A DNA stretch of 64,000 nt, from NCBI RefSeq assembly GCF_001443045.1, contig NZ_LKPJ01000007.1:181790-245789 (forward strand), written 5' to 3'. Source of the stretch: Burkholderia ambifaria. GTDB lineage: Bacteria; Pseudomonadota; Gammaproteobacteria; Burkholderiales; Burkholderiaceae. The position numbers and the translations under genes were made by a program. Position 1 is the first letter of the stretch; every line of letters starts with the position of its first letter. The notes under the pieces are model-generated. The model saw only the letters and a program-made list of their open reading frames with translations. It was not told the DNA's origin and did no database searches. Below are positions 56,515-64,000 of this stretch, one piece after another.

Positions 56515-58527
56515 TCAGCGCCGCGCGGCCAGCCTTCTCACGACGCTCACGAGCGCATCGACTTCATCGCACGTGTTGTAGAACGCCAGCGACGGCCGCA
56601 CTGTCGCCTCGAGCCCGAAGCGCCGCAGGATCGGCTGCGCGCAGTGATGCCCCGAGCGCACCGCGATACCCTCTTCGTTCAGCGCCTGTCCGACCTCTTC
56701 CGTCTCATAGCCCTTCAGCACGAACGACAGCACGCTCGCCTTGTCGCGCGCGGTGCCGACGAGTCGCACGCCCGGCACCGGCGCGAGCACGCGCGTCGCA
56801 TACGCGAGCAGATCGTGTTCGTAGCGCGCGATGTTCTCGATGCCGACCCGGCTCACGTAGTCGAGCGCGGCGCCCAGCCCCACCGCATCCGCGATGTTGC
56901 CGGTACCGGCCTCGAAGCGGTTCGGCGGCGGCTGGAATACCGTGCGCTCGAACGTCACGTCCGCGATCATGTTGCCGCCGCCCTGCCAGGGCGGCATGTC
57001 GTCGAGGATCGCGCGCTTGCCGTACACGACGCCGATCCCGGTCGGCCCATAGATCTTGTGCCCGGAGAACACGAAGAAGTCCGCATCGAGCGCCTGCACG
57101 TCCACGCGCATGTGCGAGATCGACTGCGCGCCGTCGACGAGCGCCTTCGCCCCCGCACGATGCGCGAGCTCGACGATCTCCTTCACCGGCACGACGGTGC
57201 CGAGCGCATTCGACACCTGCGTGACGGACACGATCTTCGTGCGATCGTTGAGCAGCTTCCGGTATTCGTCAAGCAGCACCTGCCCCGAATCGTCGACCGG
57301 AATCACGCGCAGCTTCGCGCCCTTGAGCGCCGCGAGCTGCTGCCACGGCACGATGTTCGCGTGATGCTCGAGATGCGACACGACGATCTCGTCGCCTTCG
57401 CCGACGTTCTGCACGCCCCACGTCTTCGCGATCAGGTTGATCGCCTCGGTCGTGCCGCGCACGAACACGATCTCGTCCGGCGAAGAGGCGCCGATGAAGC
57501 GTCGCACGGTGTCGCGCGCATGCTCGTAAGCATCCGTCGCGCGGCCTGCCAGCGCATGCGCCGCGCGGTGAATGTTCGAGTTCTCGTGCGCATAGAAATA
57601 CGCGAGACGATCGATCACGGCCTGCGGCTTGTGCGTCGTCGCCGCGTTGTCGAACCAGACGAGTTGCTTGCCGTTTACGCGCTCCTGCAGGATCGGGAAG
57701 TCGCGACGGATCGCGTTCACATCGAACGGTGGATGCGCGCCGCGAGGCAGGTTGCCCTGCGGCTCCGCGGCATGCGCATCGTCGATGAAGTAACGCGGCA
57801 CGTCCGCGCCCGATGCACGCGACACCGGCACGTCGCGATGCACGGCAAGCAGGTCGCGCAACGCATCGTCGCCCGGCAACCCGAACGCTTCCGGCGACGC
57901 GAGGCCGTTCGGCGGCACGACGATGTCCTGCGGCGTCGCCTGCCAGCCCTGCAGCGAACCGTCGGTGAAGTAATACGGCGATGCGGCCGGCGCGGCCTTC
58001 ACCGCACGCTCCGACACCGCCGCATTCGCCTGCGGCACGCCGAGCGCCGCGCCGCCGACGCGCGGCTCGAACGCGGGCGCGATCGACACCGCGTTGTCGG
58101 GCAGCCCGTTCTGCGCGGCCACATGCGGCGCGAGCGCGGGCACGCGGTTTCCCAGCGACAGCACGTGCGTCGGCGCGGACGGCGCGAGGTTCGCACCAGG
58201 CGCCTTGCCTTGCGGCAGCGCAAGGCCCGGCACGCCGGTGCCCGTGCCGCCCGGCCCGGCGAGCGGCGAGCCGGCCGGCGCCGGATTGCTCACCGACGCG
58301 AGGATCGGTGCCGCAGCCGGCAACGCCGACGGCACGCCGCCGGCCGCCCCGCTGCCGGCCGACAGGCCGGGCGCGGTGGCCTGCCCGGGGGGTGTCGCGA
58401 AGAACTCGGACGCTAGCCGCGCGAGCGCCGCCGGATCCGGCAAGCCGGCCGGCAGCGGCGCGTGCGGCAACGCGAGCGCGTCGCTGCTGGTCGAGCCGGG
58501 ATTAACGGTAGGTGTCGGGATAGTCAT
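56515..58527 (-). CDS. Family 2A encapsulin cargo: SufS-type cysteine desulfurase
   Basis: A 670-residue protein. Residues 1 to about 235 are Pro/Ala/Gly-rich and unstructured, the cargo-loading region of desulfurases packaged in family 2A encapsulins. The rest is a complete SufS/CsdA enzyme: IRRDFPILQERVNGKQLVWF, the PLP lysine in FVFSGHKIYGPTGIGVVYG and the reactive cysteine in VRSGHHCAQPILRRFG. It releases sulfur from cysteine as persulfide; in a shell this can build up as stored sulfur. The ATG at 58525-58527 lies inside the shell gene's end (26-base overlap) with a weak ribosome site; an in-frame ATG at 58569 is the alternative. It is the last gene before a terminator. Confidence 0.93.
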   Translation of the reverse strand: MTIPTPTVNPGSTSSDALALPHAPLPAGLPDPAALARLASEFFATPPGQATAPGLSAGSGAAGGVPSALPAAAPILASVSNPAPAGSPLAGPGGTGTGVPGLALPQGKAPGANLAPSAPTHVLSLGNRVPALAPHVAAQNGLPDNAVSIAPAFEPRVGGAALGVPQANAAVSERAVKAAPAASPYYFTDGSLQGWQATPQDIVVPPNGLASPEAFGLPGDDALRDLLAVHRDVPVSRASGADVPRYFIDDAHAAEPQGNLPRGAHPPFDVNAIRRDFPILQERVNGKQLVWFDNAATTHKPQAVIDRLAYFYAHENSNIHRAAHALAGRATDAYEHARDTVRRFIGASSPDEIVFVRGTTEAINLIAKTWGVQNVGEGDEIVVSHLEHHANIVPWQQLAALKGAKLRVIPVDDSGQVLLDEYRKLLNDRTKIVSVTQVSNALGTVVPVKEIVELAHRAGAKALVDGAQSISHMRVDVQALDADFFVFSGHKIYGPTGIGVVYGKRAILDDMPPWQGGGNMIADVTFERTVFQPPPNRFEAGTGNIADAVGLGAALDYVSRVGIENIARYEHDLLAYATRVLAPVPGVRLVGTARDKASVLSFVLKGYETEEVGQALNEEGIAVRSGHHCAQPILRRFGLEATVRPSLAFYNTCDEVDALVSVVRRLAARR

Positions 58528-59434
58528 GGTACTTGGCGATTTCGACGTCATCGAGGACAGCCAGCGCATCCGGCGAGTGGACCGCGAGCGAGCAATACAG
58601 CGAGATCAGGTACGACGCGATCGCCTGGTTGTTGATCCCCATGAAGCGCACCGACAGACCCGGGCCCTGCTCACCCGCGACGCCCGGCTGATAGAGGCCG
58701 ACGACGCCCTGGCGCTTGTCGCCGACGCGCAGCAGCAGGATCTTGGTCTTGCCGTCCGCGACGGGCACCTTGTCCGACGGGATCAGCGGAATGCCGCGCC
58801 ACGTGAGGAACTGCGAGCCGAACAGGCTGACCGTCGGCGGCGGCACGCCGCGTCGCGTGCATTCGCGGCCGAACGCGGCGATCGCGAGCGGGTGCGCGAG
58901 GAAGAACGCGGGTTCCTTCCACACCTTGGTCAGCAGCTCGTCGAGATCGTCAGGCGTCGGCGCGCCGGTCAGCGGGAAGATCCGCTGTTCGTCGGTCACG
59001 TTCGCGAGCAGCCCGTAGTCCGGGTTGTTGATCAGCTGGCTTTCCTGCAGCTCCTTGATCGTCTCGATCGTCAGGCGCAGCTGTTCCTTGATCTGGTCAT
59101 GAGGACTGCTGTAGAGATCGGAGATCCGCGTATGCACGTCGAGCACCGTGCTCACCGCGTTCAGGAAATACTCGCGCGGCTGTTCCTCGTACGGCACGAA
59201 GGTCTGCGGCAGCACGCTTTCGTCCTCGAGCTGCGTGCACGCGGCGCGCACGGCTTCCGGATTCTTCACCTGGTTCAGGCGATAGATGCCGGCCTCGACC
59301 GGCACCCACTGCAGCAGATGGGTCAGCCAGCGCGGCGTAATCGTGGAAAGCTGCGGGACGGTCTTGGTAGCGTTCGCTAGTTGGCGGGCGGCGTGATCGC
59401 TCAGCGCGGCCGTGCCGCTTGCAACGGTCGACAT
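58502..59434 (-). CDS. Family 2A encapsulin shell protein (SrpI-like)
   Basis: A 310-residue HK97-fold shell protein. Landmarks are TITPRWLTHLLQWVPVEAGI, an E-loop-side region NAVSTVLDVHTRISDLYSSP, SLFGSQFLTWRGIPLIPSDK, GLYQPGVAGEQGPGLSVRF and the C-terminus VLDDVEIAKYHDYPDTYR. This is the SrpI type; it assembles into a protein nanocompartment. GGAG precedes the ATG. The partner cysteine desulfurase follows with a 26-base overlap, and a 12-bp element shared with the rhodanese promoter lies 88 bases upstream. Its fold resembles phage capsid protein, but no other phage gene is near. Confidence 0.93.
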   Translation of the reverse strand: MSTVASGTAALSDHAARQLANATKTVPQLSTITPRWLTHLLQWVPVEAGIYRLNQVKNPEAVRAACTQLEDESVLPQTFVPYEEQPREYFLNAVSTVLDVHTRISDLYSSPHDQIKEQLRLTIETIKELQESQLINNPDYGLLANVTDEQRIFPLTGAPTPDDLDELLTKVWKEPAFFLAHPLAIAAFGRECTRRGVPPPTVSLFGSQFLTWRGIPLIPSDKVPVADGKTKILLLRVGDKRQGVVGLYQPGVAGEQGPGLSVRFMGINNQAIASYLISLYCSLAVHSPDALAVLDDVEIAKYHDYPDTYR

Positions 59435-59521
59435 GTGTGGCTCCGGGTTCTTAAGATGAAAAACGGGATTGCTTATGACGCTTGGTGATTATCGGAAGCA
59501 CGCACCTGCCGGCTCAACATG

Positions 59522-59533
59522 CTATAGCCGTCA
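59522..59533 (-). promoter_or_regulatory. Shared 12-bp element upstream of the encapsulin gene
   Basis: On the minus strand TGACGGCTATAG, identical to the element at 61320-61331 before the rhodanese gene. It begins 88 bases before the shell start (74 before rhodanese). TATAG may form part of a -10. The -35 is weak, so an activator is likely. The remaining 59435-59569 gap shows nothing else clear. Confidence 0.5.
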
Positions 59534-59569
59534 CACGGCACAACCGAACGGGAAAAGAGGCGGGATACG

Positions 59570-59791
59570 TCAGGTCACGTATACGCCGGGCAACAGCATC
59601 GAGATCGACACGTCGAACGCGCGCGCGATCTTGTCGGCGGTGACGATCGACGCGATCGCCTCGCCGCGCTCGATCTCGCCGACATACGAGCGATTCAGAC
59701 CCGCGTGTTCGGCGAGCTGCTCCTGCGACCACGTGCGCGCTTCGCGCAGCTTGCGCACGTTGGCGCCGAAGTGCTGGATCAGGTCGCTCAT
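59570..59791 (-). CDS. Small XRE-family regulator
   Basis: A 73-residue single-domain helix-turn-helix protein: MSDLIQHFGANVRKLREART, WSQEQLAEHAGLNRSYVGEIERGE and IVTADKIARAFDVSISML. It resembles small Cro/C.Ahd-type regulators. It overlaps the stop of the serine acetyltransferase gene by four bases (ATGA) and lies just before the encapsulin promoter. It is the obvious candidate to control the sulfur operon, perhaps by binding the repeated 12-bp element. Confidence 0.88.
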   Translation of the reverse strand: MSDLIQHFGANVRKLREARTWSQEQLAEHAGLNRSYVGEIERGEAIASIVTADKIARAFDVSISMLLPGVYVT

Positions 59792-60747
59792 GTGGTCACC
59801 TGTGTGTCGGGCACCGGTTCGGCCGGCTCGCTCCGCGTGCGCGGCACGGTATTCGCCTCGCTGCGCAGCACGGCCTGCGTGACGTTCGCGCCAGCCGGCA
59901 CGTCCTGCGTGAGCCACACGTTGCCGCCGATCACTGCGCCGCGGCCGATCGTCACGCGGCCGAGGATCGTCGCGCCTGCATAGATCACGACGTCGTCCTC
60001 GACGATAGGATGACGTGCGAGCCCCTTCTCCAGATGGCCGGCCGCATCGCGCGGGAAGCGCTTCGCGCCGAGCGTGACGGCCTGGTACACGCGCACGCGC
60101 TCGCCGATGATCGCCGTCTCGCCGATCACGACACCCGTGCCGTGGTCGATGAAGAAGCCGCCGCCGATGCGCGCGCCCGGATGAATGTCGATGCCGGTTT
60201 CCGCGTGCGCCTGCTCGGCGATGATCCGCGCGAGCAGCGGCAACCCGAGCCGGTACAACTCGTGCGCGAGCCGGTGGTGGATCATCGCGAGGATGCCGGG
60301 ATAGCAGAGCAGCACTTCGTCTACGCTGCCGGCCGCCGGATCGCCATGGAATGCGGCCAGCACGTCGCTGTCGAGCAGCCGGCGAATGTCGGGCAGGCGT
60401 GTGGCGAACGCCTGCACGGCAGTGGAGGCCACTTCGTCGATCTGCGCGTCGGCGTTGCGTTGCCGCGCCGCGTAGCGCAGTTCGAGCGTCACCTGCGCGA
60501 GCAGCGCGTTCAGCGCCGCGTCGAGCGCATGGGCCACATAGAAGTTCTCGCTCTCCTGCCGCAGGTCGGGCGGCCCGAGCCGCATCGGAAACAGCACGCC
60601 CTTCAGCGCGCCGATGATCTGTGCGAGCGCCTCGCGCGCCGGCAGGTCGCGCCCGCCCGGTTCGAGCGAGCGCCGCTGCTTCTCGCGCCACGCGCGGCGC
60701 ACGGTCTGTAGCGACTGAACAATGTCGTCGATGTCGAATGCGGCCAT
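59788..60747 (-). CDS. epsC: Serine O-acetyltransferase, EpsC type
   Basis: A 319-residue CysE-like enzyme making O-acetylserine, the direct precursor of cysteine. The N-terminal helical domain (about 1-170) precedes the left-handed beta-helix of hexapeptide repeats: IDIHPGARIGGGFFIDHGTG, VVIGETAIIGERVRVYQAVT and VIGGNVWLTQDVPAGANV. The catalytic His-Asp lies in FIDHGTG. GGAG precedes the ATG. Co-transcription with rhodanese, the regulator and (nearby) the encapsulin and desulfurase supports local cysteine supply for sulfur loading. Confidence 0.92.
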   Translation of the reverse strand: MAAFDIDDIVQSLQTVRRAWREKQRRSLEPGGRDLPAREALAQIIGALKGVLFPMRLGPPDLRQESENFYVAHALDAALNALLAQVTLELRYAARQRNADAQIDEVASTAVQAFATRLPDIRRLLDSDVLAAFHGDPAAGSVDEVLLCYPGILAMIHHRLAHELYRLGLPLLARIIAEQAHAETGIDIHPGARIGGGFFIDHGTGVVIGETAIIGERVRVYQAVTLGAKRFPRDAAGHLEKGLARHPIVEDDVVIYAGATILGRVTIGRGAVIGGNVWLTQDVPAGANVTQAVLRSEANTVPRTRSEPAEPVPDTQVTT

Positions 60748-60775
60748 GCTGACTTCTCCCCGTAACGGCCGTGAC

Positions 60776-61246
60776 TCAGTCCTGCGCCCACGGCAGGCCG
60801 CGATGGCGCCAGCCGTTCCGGCTGCCGCGATGCTGCTGCTCGTCGAGGTCGCCCTCGAATCCTTCGAGCACGTTGAATACCTGAGTGAAGCCGCCTTTGG
60901 TCGCGGCCTCGGCCGCCTGCGCGGAGCGATTGCCGCTGCGGCAGAGCAACAGCACCACCGCGTCCTTGCCGGTCCTCGCTTCCAGTTCGCGCACGAAGCG
61001 CGGGTTGCGCGTCAGGCTCGTGCCGGTCGCCCACGGCACATGCAGCGACTCCGGCACGTGGCCGACGAATTTCCGTTCTTCCGCCGTGCGCACGTCGACC
61101 AGCAACGCGTCGCCGGCTGAGAACAGCGCCCATGCGGTTTCCGGTGCCACGCCGCCCGCGTAAGGCGTACCCGCCGATGCGGCCGCCGCGCGGGTGCCTT
61201 CGAGCGCCTGCCGGGCGGCCGTTTCTTCTTCCAATGCAAACGTCAT
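60776..61246 (-). CDS. Rhodanese-domain sulfurtransferase
   Basis: A 156-residue rhodanese-like protein. The substrate-binding loop LLLCRSGNRSAQAAEAATKG contains the active cysteine, which carries a persulfide. DALLVDVRTAEERKFVGHVP is the usual CH2A-like motif. It can pass sulfur from stored or free persulfides to acceptors. AAGGAAG lies before the ATG at 61246; longer in-frame starts lack a site. It is the first gene of the sulfur operon, 28 bases before epsC, and its upstream region carries the 12-bp shared element. Confidence 0.92.
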   Translation of the reverse strand: MTFALEEETAARQALEGTRAAAASAGTPYAGGVAPETAWALFSAGDALLVDVRTAEERKFVGHVPESLHVPWATGTSLTRNPRFVRELEARTGKDAVVLLLCRSGNRSAQAAEAATKGGFTQVFNVLEGFEGDLDEQQHRGSRNGWRHRGLPWAQD

Positions 61247-61708
61247 CACGCTTCCTTGTTCTCGCAGATTCGTATGATCAACAACGCCGGGAATGCGGCC
61301 GGTGCAGCTTGCGTGCTGTCTATAGCCGTCAGCCCCACTATGCGAGCGCGGTCGGGGAAGCAGAACCAATAAAAATTCATTTCCTAATCAGCGGCGCGCG
61401 AAATGCAATAGCAGAGGCGTGCGCTATCGGTGCGGATTCTTGCCGGGGATGTGAGCAGGTGGCCGTTCGATGTCACGCATCGAAGGTTTTCTGAAAGAAT
61501 CAGGGGGCAGCGAACTCAAGAACGGTGCGGCACGCGTGGTGCTGCACGGTGTCATGGAATCCGGAATGGAATCGCGCGCCGGGTCGAATGGCGCGCGTTG
61601 ATGGTTCGATGAATCGATGAATCGATGAACCATGGCCGGCGGGCGCGGCGCGGTGCCGACGCATCACGCCTGTCACCCCATCAAACGAGCGGATCGCCGT
61701 CGCTTCAC
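61247..61708. other. Intergenic region upstream of the sulfur operon
   Basis: No gene is seen. It holds the rhodanese promoter with the shared element, an AT-rich patch at about 61360-61390 that could take an activator, and at 61601-61632 an inverted repeat ATGGTTC ... GAACCAT enclosing tandem GATGAATC units. The latter may fold at the end of the hydrolase transcript. Confidence 0.5.
61320..61331 (-). promoter_or_regulatory. Shared 12-bp element upstream of the rhodanese gene
   Basis: Minus-strand TGACGGCTATAG, identical to the site before the encapsulin gene and at a similar distance (74 bases) from the start codon. It suggests a common activator or promoter type for both halves of the operon. 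Confidence 0.5.
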
Positions 61709-62500
61709 TCACTGCGCATCCTGCTTCGCACGTTCCGCGGCCGCGATGATCGCGTCGGCCACGGCTTTCGGCTGGCTCAGCATCGCGACATGGCTGCCGT
61801 TCACGTGCGTGACCGTCGCGCCGATCCGCTTCGCCATCGCCTCCTGCAGCTTCGGATCAATCATCCGGTCCTGCGTCGCGACGACGAACGACGACGGCTT
61901 CGCATGCCACGCGGCCTGCGCGACCTTCTCCGAAATGCAGCCACCGTACCACGGCCCTTGTGTCGCCGCGACGACGCGCTGCTGCGCGGGCGGCAGGTCT
62001 GGCGCGAAATCCTGCGCGATCGCCTTGTCCGACAGCGTCGCGAAACCGCCTGCGTCCTTGCGCAGCTCGCCGGCCCACGCCGGCGCCGGCAGCCCCTGCG
62101 TGACGTCGGCGATCGACTGGCCGTTGTCCGGTGCGAACGCGGCGACGTAGACGAGCGACTTCACCTTGTCGTCGTTGCCCGCATCGCTGATCACGACACC
62201 GGCCCACGAATGACCGACCAGCACGACAGGCCCCTTCTGCGCGTCGATCGCGCGCTTCGTCGCGGCCGTATCGTCGGCGAGCGAGCTCAGCGGGTTCTGC
62301 ACCGATACGACATGCATGCCGCGCGCCTCGAGCAGCGGAATGACGCGATTCCAGCTCGACCCGTCGGCAAACGCACCGTGCACCAGCACGACGTTCGTTC
62401 CCTTCAGGTCGTCCTTCGTCGCCGCCTGCGCCGCGACCGCACCGAACAGCCCGCCGAGCACCGCCGCGGACACCAGAACCCGTTTCGTCAAACCGACCAT
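61709..62500 (-). CDS. Exported alpha/beta hydrolase
   Basis: A 263-residue hydrolase with a signal peptide (VLVSAAVLGGLFGAVAAQAA). The fold is marked by NVVLVHGAFADGSSWNRVIP, the nucleophile elbow VVLVGHSWAGVVISDAG (Ser), and a C-terminal histidine in VNGSHVAMLSQPKAV. Related proteins include salicylate-esterase-like and haloalkane-type hydrolases of unknown substrate. Of two close ATGs, the second (62500) has the better spacing from AAAGGAG. It is not part of the sulfur operon, from which it is separated by about 460 bases. Confidence 0.87.
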   Translation of the reverse strand: MVGLTKRVLVSAAVLGGLFGAVAAQAATKDDLKGTNVVLVHGAFADGSSWNRVIPLLEARGMHVVSVQNPLSSLADDTAATKRAIDAQKGPVVLVGHSWAGVVISDAGNDDKVKSLVYVAAFAPDNGQSIADVTQGLPAPAWAGELRKDAGGFATLSDKAIAQDFAPDLPPAQQRVVAATQGPWYGGCISEKVAQAAWHAKPSSFVVATQDRMIDPKLQEAMAKRIGATVTHVNGSHVAMLSQPKAVADAIIAAAERAKQDAQ

Positions 62501-62582
62501 CGTCATGCTCCTTTCCATCGTGTTGTTCATGTGAGGTGTGTGTGATGCGGTCGCGCCAGCCTGCAGCAGGCGCGGCAACGGA

Positions 62583-63002
62583 TCACGAGTGCGCGTACAG
62601 ATCGTCGGCGTCCGTGCGCGCGTTTTGTGCGCTTTGTGCGCTTTGTGCGCTTTGTGCGCTTTGTGCGCTTTGTGCGTTTCGTTCGTTCCGTGCAGCGTGC
62701 GTGTCGGCGGCGGTGACGCGGGCAGCCGGTGCCGATGTGGCGGCGACGTTGTCGCCCTGCGACTTCGATGGGCCGTTCTGGTCGGAACGCGCGACCTGCT
62801 GTGCGGCGGCGACGGCGTTCTGCGCGGCTGCGATATCGTCCGGGTAATGCGCTTCGCTGCTCGCCGGGCTGTAGCCGGCCTTCTCGAGCCGGATGAGGTC
62901 GGCACGCACTTCGGCACGCGTGAGGCCGTGGCCGGTATCGGCGAACGACAATGCGGGGATGGCGGCGAGGACGGCAACGGCGAGGATTCGAGCGGCTTTC
63001 AT
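62583..63002 (-). CDS. DUF4148 exported protein with Ser-Ala-Gln repeats
   Basis: A 139-residue small secreted protein common in Burkholderia. Signal peptide MKAARILAVAVLAAIPALSF; the DUF4148 core is GLTRAEVRADLIRLEKAGYS, followed by YPDDIAAAQNAVAAAQQVA. The C-terminal part is low-complexity with repeated Ala-Gln-Ser triplets encoded by a perfect 9-bp tandem repeat. AAGGAG precedes the ATG. The function is unknown; periplasmic. Confidence 0.9.
   Translation of the reverse strand: MKAARILAVAVLAAIPALSFADTGHGLTRAEVRADLIRLEKAGYSPASSEAHYPDDIAAAQNAVAAAQQVARSDQNGPSKSQGDNVAATSAPAARVTAADTHAARNERNAQSAQSAQSAQSAQSAQNARTDADDLYAHS
62624..62677. repeat. 9-bp tandem repeat inside the DUF4148 gene
   Basis: Five identical TTTGTGCGC units followed by one TTTGTGCGT. 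Each unit adds Ser-Ala-Gln, so copy-number change would alter protein length without shifting the frame. Confidence 0.9.
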
Positions 63003-63567
63003 GAGTGTTCTCCTTGAAGGAAGTGGGTCTGTCGATCATTCGGCATTCGATCCAGATGGCTGGCATCGAACGTTTCCTGCATGTCGACAGTAGAACCCGC
63101 TCACGTATCCGGCATGTTTCCGAATCCTGGCTTCAGTGCAATCCGATGTTTCCGAAGCGGCGATAGATACAGTGCGATACAAACTCGTCGGTCGCGCTAC
63201 GTAGGTACGGACGATAGCGAATTAATCGTGGACAGATACAGACGCAATGTCGTATGCAGCGCGTCAGACGGCTACATCGCCGGATGACGGGCCGAGCGCC
63301 GCGATGGCTTGGGAGACAGCGTGCTTCCGCATCGCTTTTTGAGCGATGAAGCAACGCGACGGATGTTCGCCTTGAAACACATTCTGACAATTTGCGTTCG
63401 TCGCCATCGCGCTCGGCGCGCATTTTCCCGACATAGGCGCTTGCCACGCGCGCTCGTTCGATATGCTTGCCGCCTTGCGTCTGTTCTCCATTGATTCGGA
63501 TACTTATCGATTTTCTTCGTGATCGTCCGATACCGGGGGAACGTGTCTTGGATGTTCAGGAGTTTGG
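63003..63567. other. AT-richer intergenic region before the effector gene
   Basis: No credible gene. The base composition (about 63100-63560) is clearly less GC-rich than the rest of the window, as is the gene that follows. Short open frames are present on both strands but lack ribosome sites and family features. This could be the edge of a horizontally acquired segment. Confidence 0.5.
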
Positions 63568-64000
63568 ATGACAGATTCATTTGTCGATTCGCAACCGGTA
63601 GCGGATGCGCGCACCGACGGCCCCGGTGCGAAAGTCGATACATCACCTGATGCGGCTGCACCGCGCCCTGAACCGCCGCCGATCATCGTCGGTCGGGGCG
63701 AAGGTGTGACGATGTTCACGAAAGGCGTACGACTCATCTGCCTCAAGCAGATGCCCTTGCCCGGCATTGTGATCTTCGTACATGGCGTGAACTCCGAAGG
63801 CGAATGGTTCGACGCGACGGAGGATGGGCTGTGCAAAGGTCTGAATCGCCGGCTCGGGCGTCTGAACGATCAAATGATGTATCACGGCATCGACGCCGGG
63901 CAGTTGACGCCCGCGAAGTACACGGAAAGCGTGACGCCGGATGGGTTCTTGAATCCGAAGCTTTGGTCCGGCGACTACATCAAGCCGGACCCTTCGTTTT
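63568..64000 (+). CDS. Tle3-like (DUF3274) putative T6SS lipase effector, N-terminal part
   Basis: The frame stays open to the window edge, giving 144 residues of a longer protein. AGGAG lies seven bases before the ATG. After a Pro/Ala-rich lead (about 1-45) comes LKQMPLPGIVIFVHGVNSEG, then EWFDATEDGLCKGLNRRLGR. This matches the start of the DUF3274/Tle3 alpha/beta hydrolases, antibacterial phospholipases delivered by type VI secretion; FVHG forms the oxyanion-hole strand. The catalytic serine would be beyond the window. If correct, an immunity gene and a VgrG gene should be near. The lower GC of the upstream region fits a mobile effector module. Confidence 0.72.
   Translation, partial: MTDSFVDSQPVADARTDGPGAKVDTSPDAAAPRPEPPPIIVGRGEGVTMFTKGVRLICLKQMPLPGIVIFVHGVNSEGEWFDATEDGLCKGLNRRLGRLNDQMMYHGIDAGQLTPAKYTESVTPDGFLNPKLWSGDYIKPDPSF

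Noticed and set aside
58502..59434. Encapsulin gene as a prophage capsid gene
   Set aside because: The fold is related to HK97 capsid, but the adjacent desulfurase, rhodanese and acetyltransferase, and the absence of portal, terminase or tail genes, indicate a nanocompartment.
63264..63491. Small minus-strand frame in the AT-richer gap
   Set aside because: No ribosome site and no family match; codon use is unlike neighbours. Could be debris, but not supportable as a gene.

Overview
The window is high-GC DNA with the codon use and gene content of a Burkholderia cepacia complex member. The best anchor is the convergent pair rpfF/rpfR (33088-36008), the BDSF signal synthase and its PAS-GGDEF-EAL receptor. 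From memory these are adjacent in B. cenocepacia, on the second chromosome. A second groES-groEL operon, many LysR/AraC/TetR/MarR regulators next to catabolic genes, and several MFS transporters fit a secondary Burkholderia replicon. I saw no rRNA, tRNA, CRISPR array or complete insertion sequence.

Layout. 1-6857: end of a NarL-type regulator with its MASE4 histidine kinase, an MFS transporter plus an ABC-type binding protein, and a TctD/TctE-like two-component system. 7153-10020: Lrp regulator divergent from ornithine cyclodeaminase and a CtlX-type hydrolase (citrulline/arginine to ornithine to proline). 10170-15411: a three-gene operon DUF2760 - Hsp70 - Hsp70/DUF3731. 15671-16186: a deletion scar joining two truncated genes. 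16314-19641: LysR regulator, DSD1-type D-amino-acid enzyme and an ornithine-cyclodeaminase-family enzyme; matching LysR-type boxes precede the regulator and the DSD1 gene. 19671-28822: small metabolic genes with local regulators (MarR, TetR, XRE/MmyB, AraC). 28899-32280: DUF3857 transglutaminase-like protein, then four very small genes bracketed by two facing promoters that carry the same palindrome. 33088-36008: rpfF/rpfR. 36677-43886: oxoprolinase/hydantoinase, MFS transporter, D-glutamate-cyclase-family hydro-lyase and a divergent LysR, probably pyroglutamate or D-glutamate use. 43949-49160: a small monooxygenase, then a sulfatase operon (sulfatase, formylglycine-generating enzyme, NlpA-like binding protein, YkgJ-like cysteine-cluster protein). 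49459-56420: membrane protein, MFS transporter, a second deletion scar, groES-groEL, a frameshifted porin and a LysE exporter.

The most striking system is at 56515-61246, all on the minus strand: rhodanese, serine O-acetyltransferase (EpsC type), a small XRE regulator, a family 2A encapsulin shell protein, and a SufS-type cysteine desulfurase with a long disordered N-terminal cargo domain. Together these look like a sulfur-storage nanocompartment operon with its own cysteine-precursor synthesis and sulfurtransferase. A 12-bp element lies at similar distances upstream of both the rhodanese and the shell gene, suggesting two co-regulated promoters. The window ends with a secreted alpha/beta hydrolase, a DUF4148 protein with an in-frame 9-bp tandem repeat, a visibly AT-richer gap, and the start of a Tle3-like (DUF3274) putative type VI secretion lipase effector.
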